Assembly: GCA_019636945.1 (NCBI GenBank)
Contig: JAHBWO010000035.1
Location: forward strand, 1-34,061
Length of the DNA: 34,061 nucleotides
Reading direction: 5' to 3'
Origin: Nitrospira sp.
GTDB taxonomy: Bacteria; Nitrospirota; Nitrospiria; Nitrospirales; Nitrospiraceae
Position numbers and translations under genes: made by a program. Below are positions 19,974 through 29,052 of this stretch, one piece after another. Below the pieces are notes generated by a model. That model was not told the DNA's origin. It did no database searches and saw only the letters and a program-made list of their open reading frames with translations. Numbering within the stretch: position 1 is the first letter of the stretch; each line of letters starts with the position of its first letter.

Positions 19974-20002
19974 ATCCTAGCATTCCCACATAGGAGCGTC
20001 AA
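19974..20002 (-). promoter_or_regulatory. Strong sigma-70-type promoter for the ilvBNC array
   Basis: On the minus strand, TTGACG (19997-20002) and TAGGAT (19974-19979) are separated by exactly 17 bp. Each hexamer is close to the housekeeping consensus. It lies between rnpB and ilvB and is the best promoter match in the window. Confidence 0.7.
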
Positions 20003-20077
20003 TACAGCGCTGTAGGCGCCCAGTGAGCGAACAGAACGACGTGCCGAAAGCTCAGGGAGACTCCCGCTGAATGAAGT

Positions 20078-20512
20078 GCGTGGATGGAAGGCCTATAAGC
20101 CGGATTCTGTCCCGCAAAGAAGTCTCCCCCTTTGCATGGATGATCATTTCTCTGGGATTCGAGTTACCTCGAACCTCAAGCGACCTACCCGAAGACCTCG
20201 ACCGGGCCAGTCGGCGTCCCGCAGTCCGTAAGGAGCACGGGACCTGTCTTCCTATTTGGCCTTGCACCGGGCGACGCTTACCGTGCCGGTGATGTCACCA
20301 TCCCCGCGGTGGGCTCTTACCCCACCGTTTCACCCTTACCTGATCCGTAGCAACCAGATGGGATCCCGTTGCCTTGGCCATCGGCGGTTTGTTTTCTGTG
20401 GTGCTGGTGTCGGATTGCTCCGCCTGGAAGTTACCCAGCGCCCTGCCCATGGAGTCCGGACTTTCCTCTCGGTGCCGAAGCCCCGAGCAACCATCCAGCC
20501 TTCCACCCACGC
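20078..20512 (-). ncRNA. rnpB: RNase P RNA (catalytic subunit), bacterial class A type
   Basis: This is the ribozyme of RNase P, which matures the 5' ends of tRNAs. On the minus strand the universally conserved segments are present: GAGGAAAGTCCGGACTCC near the 5' end, GGTAAGGGTGAAACGGTGGGGTAAGAG-type sequence in the middle, CAAGGCCAAATAGGAAGAC, and ACAGAATCCGGCTTATAG near the 3' end. Helix P1 is visible as a 16-bp pairing between the 5' terminus (20497-20512) and the 3' terminus (20078-20093). That pairing sets the ends and a length of about 435 nt. A TATACT box lies seven bases upstream. Confidence 0.96.
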
Positions 20513-20518
20513 CGAACT

Positions 20519-20548
20519 AGTATAAAGAATGGCGTAGGTCCGTCACAA
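20519..20548 (-). promoter_or_regulatory. Promoter of rnpB
   Basis: TTGTGA (20543-20548) and TATACT (20519-20524) on the minus strand are separated by 18 bp. The -10 box ends six bases before the P1 helix of RNase P RNA, as expected for a gene whose 5' end is close to its transcription start. Confidence 0.65.
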
Positions 20549-20582
20549 GCCAACACATAACGAGCAACAAACGATACTGGCT

Positions 20583-21449
20583 CTACCTACCGCCAACTTC
20601 CGGGAGTGGAGTCGTCGGCATGGGCGTTCGCTTCTGGTAGATGTCCATCGCCTCAGGCATCCACTCTTTCAATTGCTCAATTCTCGTGTCATGGCTCGGG
20701 TGAGTCGACAAGAATTCACTCTGTCCCCCGCCGCCCGATGCCTGTCCCATTCGTTCCCAGAGTGCAACGGATTCGCGTGGATCATACCCGGCATCGGCCG
20801 CAAGAAGAATGCCGATATAGTCTGCTTCCGATTCATGTTTCCGACTGAAAGGCAGCAACACACCCACCTGCGCCCCGACGCCCAGCGCCCCCATCGCTGC
20901 CTGACCAAGTGCGGGATTCTTGCTCCCAATCCCAATGGCCGCCCCTAGGACCTGCATACCAACATTCGCGGCTTGCCCCTGGCTCATTCGTTCGGCACCA
21001 TGGCGGGCCAGGGCATGCACCACTTCATGACCCATGACTGCTGCCAACCCGGCCTCCGTCTTCGCCATCGGGAAAATGCCGGTGTAGACCGCCATCTTTC
21101 CACCGGGGAGGGCAAAGGCATTGGCAGTCTTATCGTCTTTGATCACAGTGACTTCCCACTGAAACTGTTGCGCCATCTGGGCATACTTCGAGCGTTTGGC
21201 CGCTTCAACAATGCGAGCGGCCACCCGCTTGACCGGTTCAATCTCGCGCGGATCCTGCGAGGGTCTCATCTTGGGATCGTTCTTCACCTGATTGTAGGCC
21301 TGGGCCCCCATCTGCATTTCTTGACCAACCGACGTCATCAACAGCTGACTTCGACCAGTATAGGGATTGGTCTCACACCCCACTAAGCTGACCCCTCCTG
21401 CGATCAAACAGCAGATCGTCACGGCACGGGTAAATCGCTGAGCCCGCAT
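20583..21449 (-). CDS. M48-family zinc metalloprotease, lipoprotein
   Basis: This 288-residue protein has a lipoprotein signal peptide ending in the lipobox S-L-V-G-C25, so it is probably anchored to a membrane facing the periplasm. The peptidase M48 domain shows HEVVH (residues 141-145), preceded by AFALPGGKMAVYTGIF and followed by KHESEADYIG, with the third zinc ligand Glu near 206. Relatives such as LoiP and BepA act in outer-membrane protein quality control. The start ATG 21449 was chosen because GGAGG lies seven bases upstream. Earlier in-frame starts, including an ATG abutting the Shine-Dalgarno, would lengthen the signal peptide. Confidence 0.93.
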   Translation of the reverse strand: MRAQRFTRAVTICCLIAGGVSLVGCETNPYTGRSQLLMTSVGQEMQMGAQAYNQVKNDPKMRPSQDPREIEPVKRVAARIVEAAKRSKYAQMAQQFQWEVTVIKDDKTANAFALPGGKMAVYTGIFPMAKTEAGLAAVMGHEVVHALARHGAERMSQGQAANVGMQVLGAAIGIGSKNPALGQAAMGALGVGAQVGVLLPFSRKHESEADYIGILLAADAGYDPRESVALWERMGQASGGGGQSEFLSTHPSHDTRIEQLKEWMPEAMDIYQKRTPMPTTPLPEVGGR

Positions 21450-21456
21450 GTTCATT

Positions 21457-21461
21457 CCTCC
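21457..21461 (-). promoter_or_regulatory. Ribosome binding site for the M48 metalloprotease
   Basis: GGAGG on the minus strand, seven bases before ATG 21449. An alternative ATG two codons upstream would leave only one base of spacing, which is why the downstream ATG is preferred. Confidence 0.7.
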
Positions 21462-21558
21462 AGGAAATACTCCAGGCACGATCGATGCAAGATTGACCAA
21501 CATGGATTCGATTGATAGATTACCGCGCCCCAGGCACGTTTTCTAGGGGGCTCACCAG

Positions 21559-22251
21559 GTGAGAACCGTGCACCATCCACGAAACGCCATCGAACGCATC
21601 GGCATCGACGAATCGGGGAAGGGCGACTACTTCGGCCCGCTCGTCATCGCCGCCGTGTTTGTGGATGCGACCACACAAGGGGAACTGCGGCTCATGGAGG
21701 TGCGGGATAGCAAGAAACTTTCCGATGGGCGCGTGCTCGAAATGGCCCCCGACATCAAGACGATTTGTCCACATAGCGTCATCGCCATCGGCCCGCAGAA
21801 GTACAACGAACTCTACGCCAAGATCAAAAACCTGAACCGCCTGCTCGCCTGGGGCCATGCGAAGGCGTTGGAGACTCTGCTGGAACGAGGCATCACCTGT
21901 GAGCGAGCGATCTCCGATCAGTTCGGAGATGAACGGCTGATTCTTAACGCGCTGCAGGAAAAGGGACGAAAGATCGGGCTGGAACAGCGGCCTAAAGCCG
22001 AATCCGATCTGGCCGTTGCTGCTGCGTCGATCCTGGCAAGAGCAGAGTTCCTGATCCGCCTGAAACGGCTCTCAAGTGAAGTGGGAACCACCCTCCCCAA
22101 AGGCGCCTCCCCAGCGGTCGAACTCGCCGCCAAGATGGTCATTAAGAAACATGGGCAGGACCGACTGGGATCAGTGGCCAAACTGCACTTCAAAACCACG
22201 AAGGCGGTGCTGGTAAGTGTGCTTACATCAAGCGCTTCACATTCACTGTAG
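21559..22251 (+). CDS. rnhC: Ribonuclease HIII, catalytic domain only
   Basis: This 230-residue enzyme cleaves the RNA strand of RNA-DNA hybrids. The HIII-specific signature IGIDESGKGDYFGPLVIAAV begins at about residue 14, giving the catalytic Asp-Glu pair. It is followed by DSKKLSDGRVLEMA, the third acidic motif ISDQFGDERL, and KAESDLAVAAASILAR. Classical RNase HIII (about 300 aa) has an N-terminal TBP-like substrate-binding domain that is missing here; only about 13 residues precede the catalytic motif. The start is a GTG at 21559 with GGGGG upstream; a second GTG at 21568 is possible. It is divergent from the M48 gene. Confidence 0.92.
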   Translation: MRTVHHPRNAIERIGIDESGKGDYFGPLVIAAVFVDATTQGELRLMEVRDSKKLSDGRVLEMAPDIKTICPHSVIAIGPQKYNELYAKIKNLNRLLAWGHAKALETLLERGITCERAISDQFGDERLILNALQEKGRKIGLEQRPKAESDLAVAAASILARAEFLIRLKRLSSEVGTTLPKGASPAVELAAKMVIKKHGQDRLGSVAKLHFKTTKAVLVSVLTSSASHSL

Positions 22252-22277
22252 ATGGATTGATTAAGTATATTCCTCTG

Positions 22278-22690
22278 TCAATTGTCCTGCAACAAAACCA
22301 GAATAGTATGCGACCCGATGCCCACGTTGGCGTGACAGGGGGTTGCATCTCGAGGACCATTAGAAGCCGTGGTGTCGCAGCCTAAGTAGTTTCCAAAGTC
22401 TGCAGCATACCCCTGCCAGTCACTATTGAAACGCACTCGCCATTTCCCGGCTCGCGGCATTCCAATCGTATAGCTGTCATAAGACGGTTAGCAAAGTTCA
22501 TGACCACACCGACCTCATCGCCAGGTTCGCCCTGGTCCCACAGGGGAAAGGCGATGATTTTGTCTAAGTTATTCACAGAAGAAACGTGGATATGCAATTC
22601 TGGTAAACCACCACCGTCCTATAACCAGATCGACCACTTGGATGAGATGGCGGAGAGAGGACCGTTCACCTGAGAGAAGCGTTCGATTCC
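22278..22690 (-). pseudogene. Decayed alpha-amylase/branching-enzyme-like gene, C-terminal remnant
   Basis: Minus-strand translation gives LHIHVSSVNNLDKIIAF then WDQGEPGDEVGVVMNFANR. After a one-base loss near 22478-22486 it continues in another frame as YDSYTIGMPRAGKWRVRF, NSDWQGYAADFGN and a final NVGIGSHTILVLLQDN stop. This is the all-beta C-terminal domain of GH13 alpha-amylase or 1,4-alpha-glucan branching-type enzymes. Upstream, similarity fades through further frame changes, so the 5' limit is uncertain. No catalytic barrel is present. I read it as a non-functional remnant with at least one frameshift. Confidence 0.75.
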
Positions 22691-23137
22691 CCCACCCAAT
22701 GTTGACGGATTGAAATACCCCTCGACACCCAGGCGCCTGGTAGGACATCGATGTCCATGAACCTCTGATGACTTCCGAGCTGTTCAAGAAAACATTCTGC
22801 TAGCCACTTGGTCCAACTCCTACGGACTGGCGGATCGAAATCGCAAGTAATGGGGGTCGTCATGGGACACCTCCTTGAGCATGGAAGCAGAGCAATGAGC
22901 GCTGGTCTGCATTGCAAACTTCTCTACTCAAGGACCTGCAGCAACTTCTTTGCCAGGCGAGAAAAGCACGCGATGTGGTTGTTTTTTAGGAAGAGGAAGA
23001 CAAACCTTGTGAGGATGAATCGAAGACCACGCGTATCGGACTCGATACACGTGAATCGGATTGGATCCAGCAGTCCCTTGGGATCATCCCTAATAGCTAG
23101 GCAAATAGGGAGAAGGGGAGCGGGCGGGGTAATCCTC
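22691..23137. other. Region without a recognisable intact gene
   Basis: About 450 nt between the amylase remnant and the zinc-ribbon gene. Short overlapping frames exist on both strands, but none has a plausible ribosome binding site plus family signature. A fragment reading AECFLEQLGSH could be older, shifted amylase sequence. A small perfect hairpin GTATCG/CGATAC with a four-base loop lies at 23033-23048. The region looks like decaying DNA. Confidence 0.5.
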
Positions 23138-23914
23138 CTAAACGGACTCCCCCACTTCCATATCCGCTTTTCTCGCTTCACTGAGGGCCGAAGCGGATTC
23201 CTTCGCCGGTTCCCCTTCCCAGTAGAGGATCCGTCTGCAATAGGGGCAAAGGTGGAGATCGTCTGATCGCCTGACCTGGGCGATGAGTTGCGGTGGGATC
23301 TGCAAGCGGCATCCGACACACATGCCATCACGGACGGCAGCCAATGGCTGATCCTTTCGGGTAGCCTTCACTTGGTTGTACCGGTCAAGGAGGCTCTTCT
23401 CCACTTTCCCCGCCGCGTCTCGATAGTCGGTTTCCAGTCGTGCTAGCTCCTTCGCCAGTTCCTTGTCCTGCGTATCCAGCCCCTGTTTTTCCTGAGCGAA
23501 TACTTGCTCATGCGCCTGTTTTTTCTCCTGCAGCTCTTTGGTGGTCTTCTGGAGTTCGTCGATCTTGTCCATCGACACCAAAATCTTCTCTTCAAACTCG
23601 CCCCGTTTCTTGTTCGCCAATTCAATCTCGAACAGATGTGCCTGATACTCCTTGTTGGTCTTCAGGCTCGCCGCATGTGATTTCATCTTCTCCGTCTGCG
23701 CTTCGTGTACTTCGAGATCCTTCTCATGCGCACGTCGTTCCTTGGTAGCCGCATCGACTGCGGCTTTCGTGTCTGTTAGGGTCTGCGCGACTTCTCGAAG
23801 CGGAGTTTCAGCAACATGGAGGCGTTCCGGGATTTTTCTTCGAATGTCAGTGATCTCCATGATCCGGAGATCCAGTTTTTGTAATTCGATGAGTGGGGAC
23901 AGTTTCTGATTCAC
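23138..23914 (-). CDS. Coiled-coil protein with C-terminal C4 zinc ribbon (DUF164 family)
   Basis: This 258-residue protein is mostly a long antiparallel coiled-coil (about residues 5-185, rich in Lys, Glu and Gln). A C4 zinc ribbon follows, with Cys199-x2-Cys202 and Cys223-x2-Cys226 (MCVGCRLQIPP ... LHLCPYCRRILYWE). This matches the DUF164/Cdsz family, including HP0958-type proteins that bind nucleic acid or assist flagellar gene expression in epsilonproteobacteria. The role here is unknown. The start is GTG 23914 with AAGGA upstream. It is followed upstream by a tRNA gene. Confidence 0.9.
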   Translation of the reverse strand: MNQKLSPLIELQKLDLRIMEITDIRRKIPERLHVAETPLREVAQTLTDTKAAVDAATKERRAHEKDLEVHEAQTEKMKSHAASLKTNKEYQAHLFEIELANKKRGEFEEKILVSMDKIDELQKTTKELQEKKQAHEQVFAQEKQGLDTQDKELAKELARLETDYRDAAGKVEKSLLDRYNQVKATRKDQPLAAVRDGMCVGCRLQIPPQLIAQVRRSDDLHLCPYCRRILYWEGEPAKESASALSEARKADMEVGESV

Positions 23915-23967
23915 CGTATCCTTTCCATCAGTGCCGAAGCACTTGAAGGCGCAAGCAATGCCTCCGC

Positions 23968-24044
23968 TGGTGGGCCCACTAGGACTTGAACCTAGGACCA
24001 GCTGATTATGAGTCAGCCGCTCTAACCACCTGAGCTATGGGCCC
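23968..24044 (-). tRNA. tRNA with CAU anticodon, probably tRNA-Ile2 (lysidine type)
   Basis: On the minus strand the cloverleaf is complete. The acceptor GGGCCCA pairs with TGGGCCC, and the D stem is GCTC/GAGC. The anticodon stem GCTGA/TCAGC encloses the loop CTCATAA. The T stem CTAGG/CCTAG has loop TTCAAGT. Discriminator A is followed by an encoded CCA. The CAU anticodon would mean Met, or Ile after TilS modification. The C4-G69 and C5-G68 acceptor pairs and overall similarity to known minor Ile tRNAs favour Ile2; elongator Met is the alternative. Confidence 0.93.
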
Positions 24045-24201
24045 TCTTCGGAACGGCCAACACGCAGGATGAGGTCCGGTATGGGAAATAACCTCGACCG
24101 TTTTCCTCACGCCCTCTTCTCGACCCGAACCTCAGCTTGGAGCGGATTCTAGGCCGACCTTCCGAACGGAGTCAAATCAGGCCACCGTGCGTCCTAATCG
24201 T

Positions 24202-26016
24202 CTACAAACTTTCGACAAAACTCCGCAGCTTCTTACTGCGGCTCGGATGTCGCAACTTCCTCAGGGCTTTGGCTTCAATCTGTCGGATACGCTCACGTGT
24301 TACTTCGAAGTCCTGACCGACTTCTTCAAGGGTATGGTCGGTCGCTTCCCCGATCCCAAACCGTTTGCGCAAGACCTTTTCTTCACGTGGCGTCAAGGTT
24401 TCCAACGCACTGTTGATCTGGCGTTGCAGATCGTAGCGAATGGCCGCCTCCAGCGGCGACACCGCCTTTTTGTCTTCGATGAAATCGCCCAGATGGCTGT
24501 CTTCTTCCTCACCGATCGGCGTTTCAAGCGAAATAGGCTCACGGGCAATTTTGAGAATCTTTCTGACTTTATCCAACGGCAGATCCATCCGTTCGGCGAT
24601 TTCTTCCGGCAACGGTTCTCGTCCCAGTTTTTGCACGAGATGCCGAGACGTGCGGATCAGTTTATTGATCGTTTCAATCATGTGCACCGGGATCCGGATC
24701 GTACGTGCCTGATCGGCGATCGCCCGGGTGATCGCCTGCCGGATCCACCACGTGGCGTAAGTACTGAATTTGTACCCGCGCTTATATTCAAATTTGTCGA
24801 CCGCCTTCATGAGTCCGATATTGCCTTCTTGAATCAAATCAAGAAATTGAAGGCCACGGTTCGTATACTTCTTGGCGATACTGACGACCAGCCGCAGATT
24901 CGCCTCGACCAATTCCGCCTTTCCGCGCTTGACCTTCTCCTCCGCGACATCGAGATGCTTGACCGCATCCTTGATTTCTTCGGCAGGAACCAGCGCTTCT
25001 TCCGCCTCCAGCTGACGGACTCGCGCCTTGGCGGCTTGGTATACCTTGCGAATCTCCAGCAAAGCCTCCTCCGATACACCGGTCTTCCGCTTCACCGCCA
25101 GAAAGTCTTGACGGCTCCGGCACATCTTCCTCAGTAATTCTGCTCCGGCCTCCCCGCCGACCCCGATACGCCGTTGGCAGCTGACCGCCTCTCGTTCAGC
25201 CATTCGAATTTGGACTGCAAGTTCGCGGACTCGTTGCACCATCCGCTCTTTCAGCACCCCATGGAGGTTGACCGATTCGATCTTGTTCACTACCTGCTGA
25301 CGGACAGCCTCAAACTGTTTCTTGAATTTCTTGTGCTTCGCCGGATCGTTCCCGAGATGTTTTCCCTTCTCCGCCAAGGCTTTGAGCGCAAGCGACACTT
25401 TTCGAACCGAGTTCAGCGCATCGAGCGTCTTGACTCGGAGCTCTTCATAGTCACGTTCGACCGGTTGCTGCTCCTCTTCGAAATCCTCTTCGGTCTCTTG
25501 CACAGGAACGATTTCACGGACATCGATTTTTCCATTCTTCAGCTGATCCCTGAGCGCCAACACGAACTCGATCGTCATCGGCATCCCGTAGATCACGGAG
25601 GCGATATCAAATTTCCCTTCTTCAATCCGCTTGGCGATCTCGATTTCACCTTCTCGACTCAAGAGCGCCACACTACCCATTTCCTTGAGGTAGAGCCGCA
25701 CCGGATCATCCGTTCGACTCAAGGCACCCGGCGTCAAATCGATCGCCTTATCGTTGTCGTCCTCAGAGTCCGACTCCACCTCCTCGCCTTCTTCTCCCCC
25801 CTCACCATCTCCTCGTTTCGAAACCCGTTCTCCCTCCGTCGCTTCGACGATCTCGATGTCCATCTCACCGAACATCGCCATGATGCTGCCAAACTGATCG
25901 GATGAGACCACTTCAGCCGGCAAGGTGCTGTTGAGCTCGTCATACGTCAGGAAGCCTTTTTCCTTCCCAATCGAGATCAGCTTCTTCACCTCGCCCAATA
26001 ACTCTTGTTTCGACAT
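24202..26016 (-). CDS. rpoD: RNA polymerase primary sigma factor RpoD (sigma-70)
   Basis: This 604-residue housekeeping sigma factor has region 1.1 (residues 1 to about 60), a strongly acidic linker (about 71-90), and region 1.2 starting at [22 protein letters not shown] (about 103-124). A non-conserved insert follows, then region 2 ([38 protein letters not shown] and [29 protein letters not shown], the -10 recognising helix). Region 3 and region 4 ([31 protein letters not shown], the -35 helix-turn-helix) complete it. It lies two bases after dnaG, the classical macromolecular-synthesis pairing. Confidence 0.97.
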   Translation of the reverse strand: MSKQELLGEVKKLISIGKEKGFLTYDELNSTLPAEVVSSDQFGSIMAMFGEMDIEIVEATEGERVSKRGDGEGGEEGEEVESDSEDDNDKAIDLTPGALSRTDDPVRLYLKEMGSVALLSREGEIEIAKRIEEGKFDIASVIYGMPMTIEFVLALRDQLKNGKIDVREIVPVQETEEDFEEEQQPVERDYEELRVKTLDALNSVRKVSLALKALAEKGKHLGNDPAKHKKFKKQFEAVRQQVVNKIESVNLHGVLKERMVQRVRELAVQIRMAEREAVSCQRRIGVGGEAGAELLRKMCRSRQDFLAVKRKTGVSEEALLEIRKVYQAAKARVRQLEAEEALVPAEEIKDAVKHLDVAEEKVKRGKAELVEANLRLVVSIAKKYTNRGLQFLDLIQEGNIGLMKAVDKFEYKRGYKFSTYATWWIRQAITRAIADQARTIRIPVHMIETINKLIRTSRHLVQKLGREPLPEEIAERMDLPLDKVRKILKIAREPISLETPIGEEEDSHLGDFIEDKKAVSPLEAAIRYDLQRQINSALETLTPREEKVLRKRFGIGEATDHTLEEVGQDFEVTRERIRQIEAKALRKLRHPSRSKKLRSFVESL

Positions 26017-26018
26017 GA

Positions 26019-27842
26019 CTACTCCTTCACCAAAGTCACCACGCCGGCGCTCAGCGTGCCGGCTTTCCGCATCCGCACTTCGTTAATCTGCACGTTCAAG
26101 CTGCCCGCTTCATCCGCTCGGCCTTCACGTTCAGCTGTTTTGAGACGCTCGATCAGATCTCGCAATGCCTGCTCCGTCCGCTTACGATCGAGATTATCCA
26201 AACACGCCTGAGTATGGGCCGGTACATCGTCGAAATAATCTTCGCGCATCGACAGTTCCGTTGCCAGGCCACTACATTCGGGATCTTCCGCCGCCTCATC
26301 CAGCACCGCTCGGAGCACGATCCGTCCCTCAGGATCCAGATGAGTACGTGCAATTTCGACCAGCTTTCGTCCAGACGCGATGGTAAACGATTCCGGCTTC
26401 AGGCGACGCACATCAGCAGCAGACAGTTTCCCTTGCAGCAACAGGAGCAGCAGATCCCGCTCTTCCGGCAATCCTTTAAACAACGAGGTCAAGGAAATCC
26501 CCTGCGCCGGACGTACGCGTGGAGGGGCAGCACCAGATTTCGGCTGAGCGGACAGCGCCGGATAGCGATCGATCAGTCGGGCTTCGCTGATCTTCAGGCG
26601 TTCAGCGACAATTCTCATCCGCTCCTGCCGTTCGATCGGATGCTCGCTCTTCTGCAAGATACGCAGCACTTCATCCACGCTTCGGATACGGCTCTCCAGT
26701 GAACCGGGATCGGCCTGATTGATCGTGTGATTCAGCGCATAGTCCAACAGGCTTGGCGCACCTACTTCCAACTGAGCGAATCCATCGACGCCAGCTTTCC
26801 GGATAAACGTATCCGGATCCTCCCCTGCCGGGAGCGTGACGACTTTGACACTCAAGCCGCTGTTGACAAAAAGATCCAATCCTCGCAATGCCGCGCGCAC
26901 CCCGGCTGCATCCGGATCAAAGAGTAGCACGACTCGCTCGGCAAATCGCCGAAGAGCTTGTACATGTTCAGCCGTCAAGGCCGTCCCTAAGGTCGCCACG
27001 GTATGGGTCAGTCCTGCCTGGTGGAGCGCGATGGCATCAAAATAGCCTTCGACAATGATCACGGTCTTAGTCCGAACTATGGCTTCGCGCGCCTGCTCGA
27101 AGGCAAACAGCGTCTGCCCCTTTTTAAACAGCGGGGTATCTGGAGAATTCAGATATTTGGGCATGCCGTCACCCAGTACGCGACCACCGAATCCCACCAC
27201 ACGCTTGCGCAAGTCGGTAATGGTGAACATCAGCCGCCCATGGAACTTGTCGTAGTACCCATTGCCGTTTGGTCGGGGAGTGATCAGGCCAGCCGTCACG
27301 CTGTCGCTAGCCGAGAAGCCTTTTCGCGCGAGAAACTTACAGAGCCCTTCCCAATCTGAGGAAGAGGCACCCAGCCGAAACATCTCCACGGTTGATTGCT
27401 GGATCCCCCGCCTGATGAGATACTCACGAGCCATGGCTCCAAGCTGCGCATCGCGAAGATTCGATTGGAACCACGTCAGCGCAGCCTGGTTCACCTCTTC
27501 GATGCGATGCGCATGCCCGCGTTGTCCTCGTTCCGCAGGCGACTCCTCCACCGCAATGCCCACCTTGTCGCCAAGCTCACGCAGCACTTCAGGAAACGTC
27601 GCGCCGGTCACTTTACTCAGAAAGGCAAACACATCGCCCCCGGCCTTGCAGCCGAAACAGTAAAACATTTGTTTGGAGGAACTGACCGAAAATGACGGAC
27701 TCTTTTCCTGATGAAACGGGCATAGCCCCACCAGGTTTTGACCGGCCCGCCGTAAGGAGACGTGCTGGCCCACGACATCCGCGATATCCACGCGATCTCG
27801 GATCCGATTTTTGATCTCGTCGGAAATCAGGCCTCGGCCCAC
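26019..27842 (-). CDS. dnaG: DNA primase DnaG
   Basis: This protein of about 607 residues synthesises RNA primers for replication. It has the N-terminal CHC2 zinc finger ([36 protein letters not shown]). The TOPRIM catalytic core shows [17 protein letters not shown] and [11 protein letters not shown] (the Glu and Asp-x-Asp metal ligands). A C-terminal helical DnaB-interaction domain follows. The start is ambiguous. GTG 27842 gives the family-like N-terminus [13 protein letters not shown] and has AGGAG about 11 bases upstream. GTG codons at 27854 and 27875 are also in frame. It is transcribed with rpoD from the promoter at 27923-27950. Confidence 0.96.
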   Translation of the reverse strand: MGRGLISDEIKNRIRDRVDIADVVGQHVSLRRAGQNLVGLCPFHQEKSPSFSVSSSKQMFYCFGCKAGGDVFAFLSKVTGATFPEVLRELGDKVGIAVEESPAERGQRGHAHRIEEVNQAALTWFQSNLRDAQLGAMAREYLIRRGIQQSTVEMFRLGASSSDWEGLCKFLARKGFSASDSVTAGLITPRPNGNGYYDKFHGRLMFTITDLRKRVVGFGGRVLGDGMPKYLNSPDTPLFKKGQTLFAFEQAREAIVRTKTVIIVEGYFDAIALHQAGLTHTVATLGTALTAEHVQALRRFAERVVLLFDPDAAGVRAALRGLDLFVNSGLSVKVVTLPAGEDPDTFIRKAGVDGFAQLEVGAPSLLDYALNHTINQADPGSLESRIRSVDEVLRILQKSEHPIERQERMRIVAERLKISEARLIDRYPALSAQPKSGAAPPRVRPAQGISLTSLFKGLPEERDLLLLLLQGKLSAADVRRLKPESFTIASGRKLVEIARTHLDPEGRIVLRAVLDEAAEDPECSGLATELSMREDYFDDVPAHTQACLDNLDRKRTEQALRDLIERLKTAEREGRADEAGSLNVQINEVRMRKAGTLSAGVVTLVKE

Positions 27843-27922
27843 GAGAGTCTCCACTCCTACGTTCCCGTCGCACACGACCTGACGAGTTGGTTACTAAGTA
27901 ATCGGAATAATTGACCGGTCAG

Positions 27923-27950
27923 ATTAACAGACGAGTGGAAACCCTGTCAA
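27923..27950 (-). promoter_or_regulatory. Promoter for dnaG-rpoD
   Basis: On the minus strand, a perfect TTGACA (27945-27950) and GTTAAT (27923-27928) are separated by 16 bp in the gap between the HIT gene and dnaG. Confidence 0.55.
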
Positions 27951-27964
27951 TTCGTCGTTTTCGC

Positions 27965-28309
27965 TCAGCCTGGAGGCCAGCCCATCGGTCGCCCGCCCAT
28001 GACGTGAAAGTGAAGGTGGAAGACGGTTTGCCCCCCATCCCGCCCCGTGTTGACCACAAGGCGGAACCCTGAGCCAGTCAGCCCTTTGTCGTTCGCAACC
28101 TTCCTGCAGGTCAGCAACAGCCTCGCCAGCAATGCCTGATCTGTTTCACCCAGATCTTGGACGGAATCCACATGCCGCTTGGGTATCACCAACGTATGGA
28201 CAGGCGCTTGGGGATGGATGTCGTCGAAAGCCAGCGTGTCTTCGTCCTCATGAACCAACTTCGCCGGAATCTTCTTCTCCACAATCTTGCAAAATAGGCA
28301 CTCGCTCAT
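27965..28309 (-). CDS. HIT-family nucleotide-binding protein
   Basis: This 114-residue protein of the histidine-triad superfamily begins MSECLFCKIVEKKIP, with a Cys-x2-Cys pair. It has FDDIHPQAPVHTLVIPKRH, and ends with the triad motif HLHFHVMGGRPMGWPPG. HIT proteins of the Hint type hydrolyse nucleoside phosphoramidates. The start is ATG 28309, with GAGGGG five bases upstream; an earlier in-frame ATG was discarded. It is the last gene of the his array, 70 nt after hisIE. Confidence 0.94.
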   Translation of the reverse strand: MSECLFCKIVEKKIPAKLVHEDEDTLAFDDIHPQAPVHTLVIPKRHVDSVQDLGETDQALLARLLLTCRKVANDKGLTGSGFRLVVNTGRDGGQTVFHLHFHVMGGRPMGWPPG

Positions 28310-28379
28310 GTCGACCCCTCTGAGCAATGATTCCTCTCACCAGTGATACACAGGCTGATACGCTCACCGCCCACGGCGG

Positions 28380-29048
28380 TTACTTCTCCGACCGTAAGCC
28401 GGATTTCCCAAATCTGCGTCCCAGTTCTTCATAAATCTCCTGTAAGGTCAGACCATGGTACCCCAAAACCATGAGGGTGTGAAAAAAGAGGTCGGCTACT
28501 TCATACACAATCTCCTCTTTTTTGCCGCCTTTCGAGGCCAACAATACTTCTCCGGCCTCCTCTGCGACCTTTTTCAGAATCTTGTCGTGGCCCCCCTCGA
28601 ATAGCTTTGTCGTATAGGATCCGGCCTGTGGATTTGCACGACGTGCAAGAATCGTCCGCAATACCGATTCAAGAATACCCCCCGCTGCATCCTGGGTCTT
28701 CTCCTCAGTAACCAAACCTTGTTCGTCCAGCCGTGAAAAGAAACATGCCCGCTCGCCGGTATGACAGGTCGGTCCTATTGGTTGCGCCTTCACTAAAACA
28801 GTATCCTGATCGCAATCGACGAAAAGAGCTTTGACATGCAGTTTATGGCCGGAGGATTCGCCTTTTTCCCACAGCTTGTTTCTGGACCGACTCCAAAAGT
28901 GTACGGTTCTGGTCGCAACCGTTCTAGCCAGCGCCTCTTGATTCATGTAGCCCAGCATCAACACTGTGCCGTCGAGCCAATCCTGCACCACGGCAGGGAG
29001 CAAGCCTTGCTGATCGAATTTGAATGGGTTGATCTGTGCCTGGTTCAT
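28380..29048 (-). CDS. hisIE: Bifunctional phosphoribosyl-AMP cyclohydrolase/phosphoribosyl-ATP pyrophosphatase
   Basis: This 222-residue fusion carries out steps 2 and 3 of histidine synthesis. The N-terminal HisI domain (about residues 1-115) has VLMLGYMNQEALART, FWSRSRNKLWEKGESSGH, and the metal-binding DCDQDTVLVKAQPIGPTCHTGERACFF. The C-terminal HisE domain (about 122-215) has a helical MazG-like fold with GGHDKILKKVAEEAGEVLLASK and EIVYEVADLFFHTLMVL. It lies four bases after hisF, so it is co-translated. The length is normal for the fused form. Confidence 0.97.
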   Translation of the reverse strand: MNQAQINPFKFDQQGLLPAVVQDWLDGTVLMLGYMNQEALARTVATRTVHFWSRSRNKLWEKGESSGHKLHVKALFVDCDQDTVLVKAQPIGPTCHTGERACFFSRLDEQGLVTEEKTQDAAGGILESVLRTILARRANPQAGSYTTKLFEGGHDKILKKVAEEAGEVLLASKGGKKEEIVYEVADLFFHTLMVLGYHGLTLQEIYEELGRRFGKSGLRSEK

Positions 29049-29052
29049 CGAT

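Noticed and set aside
20052..20525. Several 63-89 aa frames on both strands around 20.1-20.5 kb
   Set aside because: They fall inside the RNase P RNA gene, whose conserved segments and P1 helix explain the sequence.
22924..23331. 135-aa minus-strand frame overlapping the zinc-ribbon gene 3' end
   Set aside because: Out of frame with the well-supported C4 zinc-ribbon protein and without family resemblance.
24187..25137. 316-aa open frame on the plus strand opposite rpoD
   Set aside because: It is fully antisense to strongly conserved rpoD, resembles no known family, and is explained by the codon bias of the true gene.
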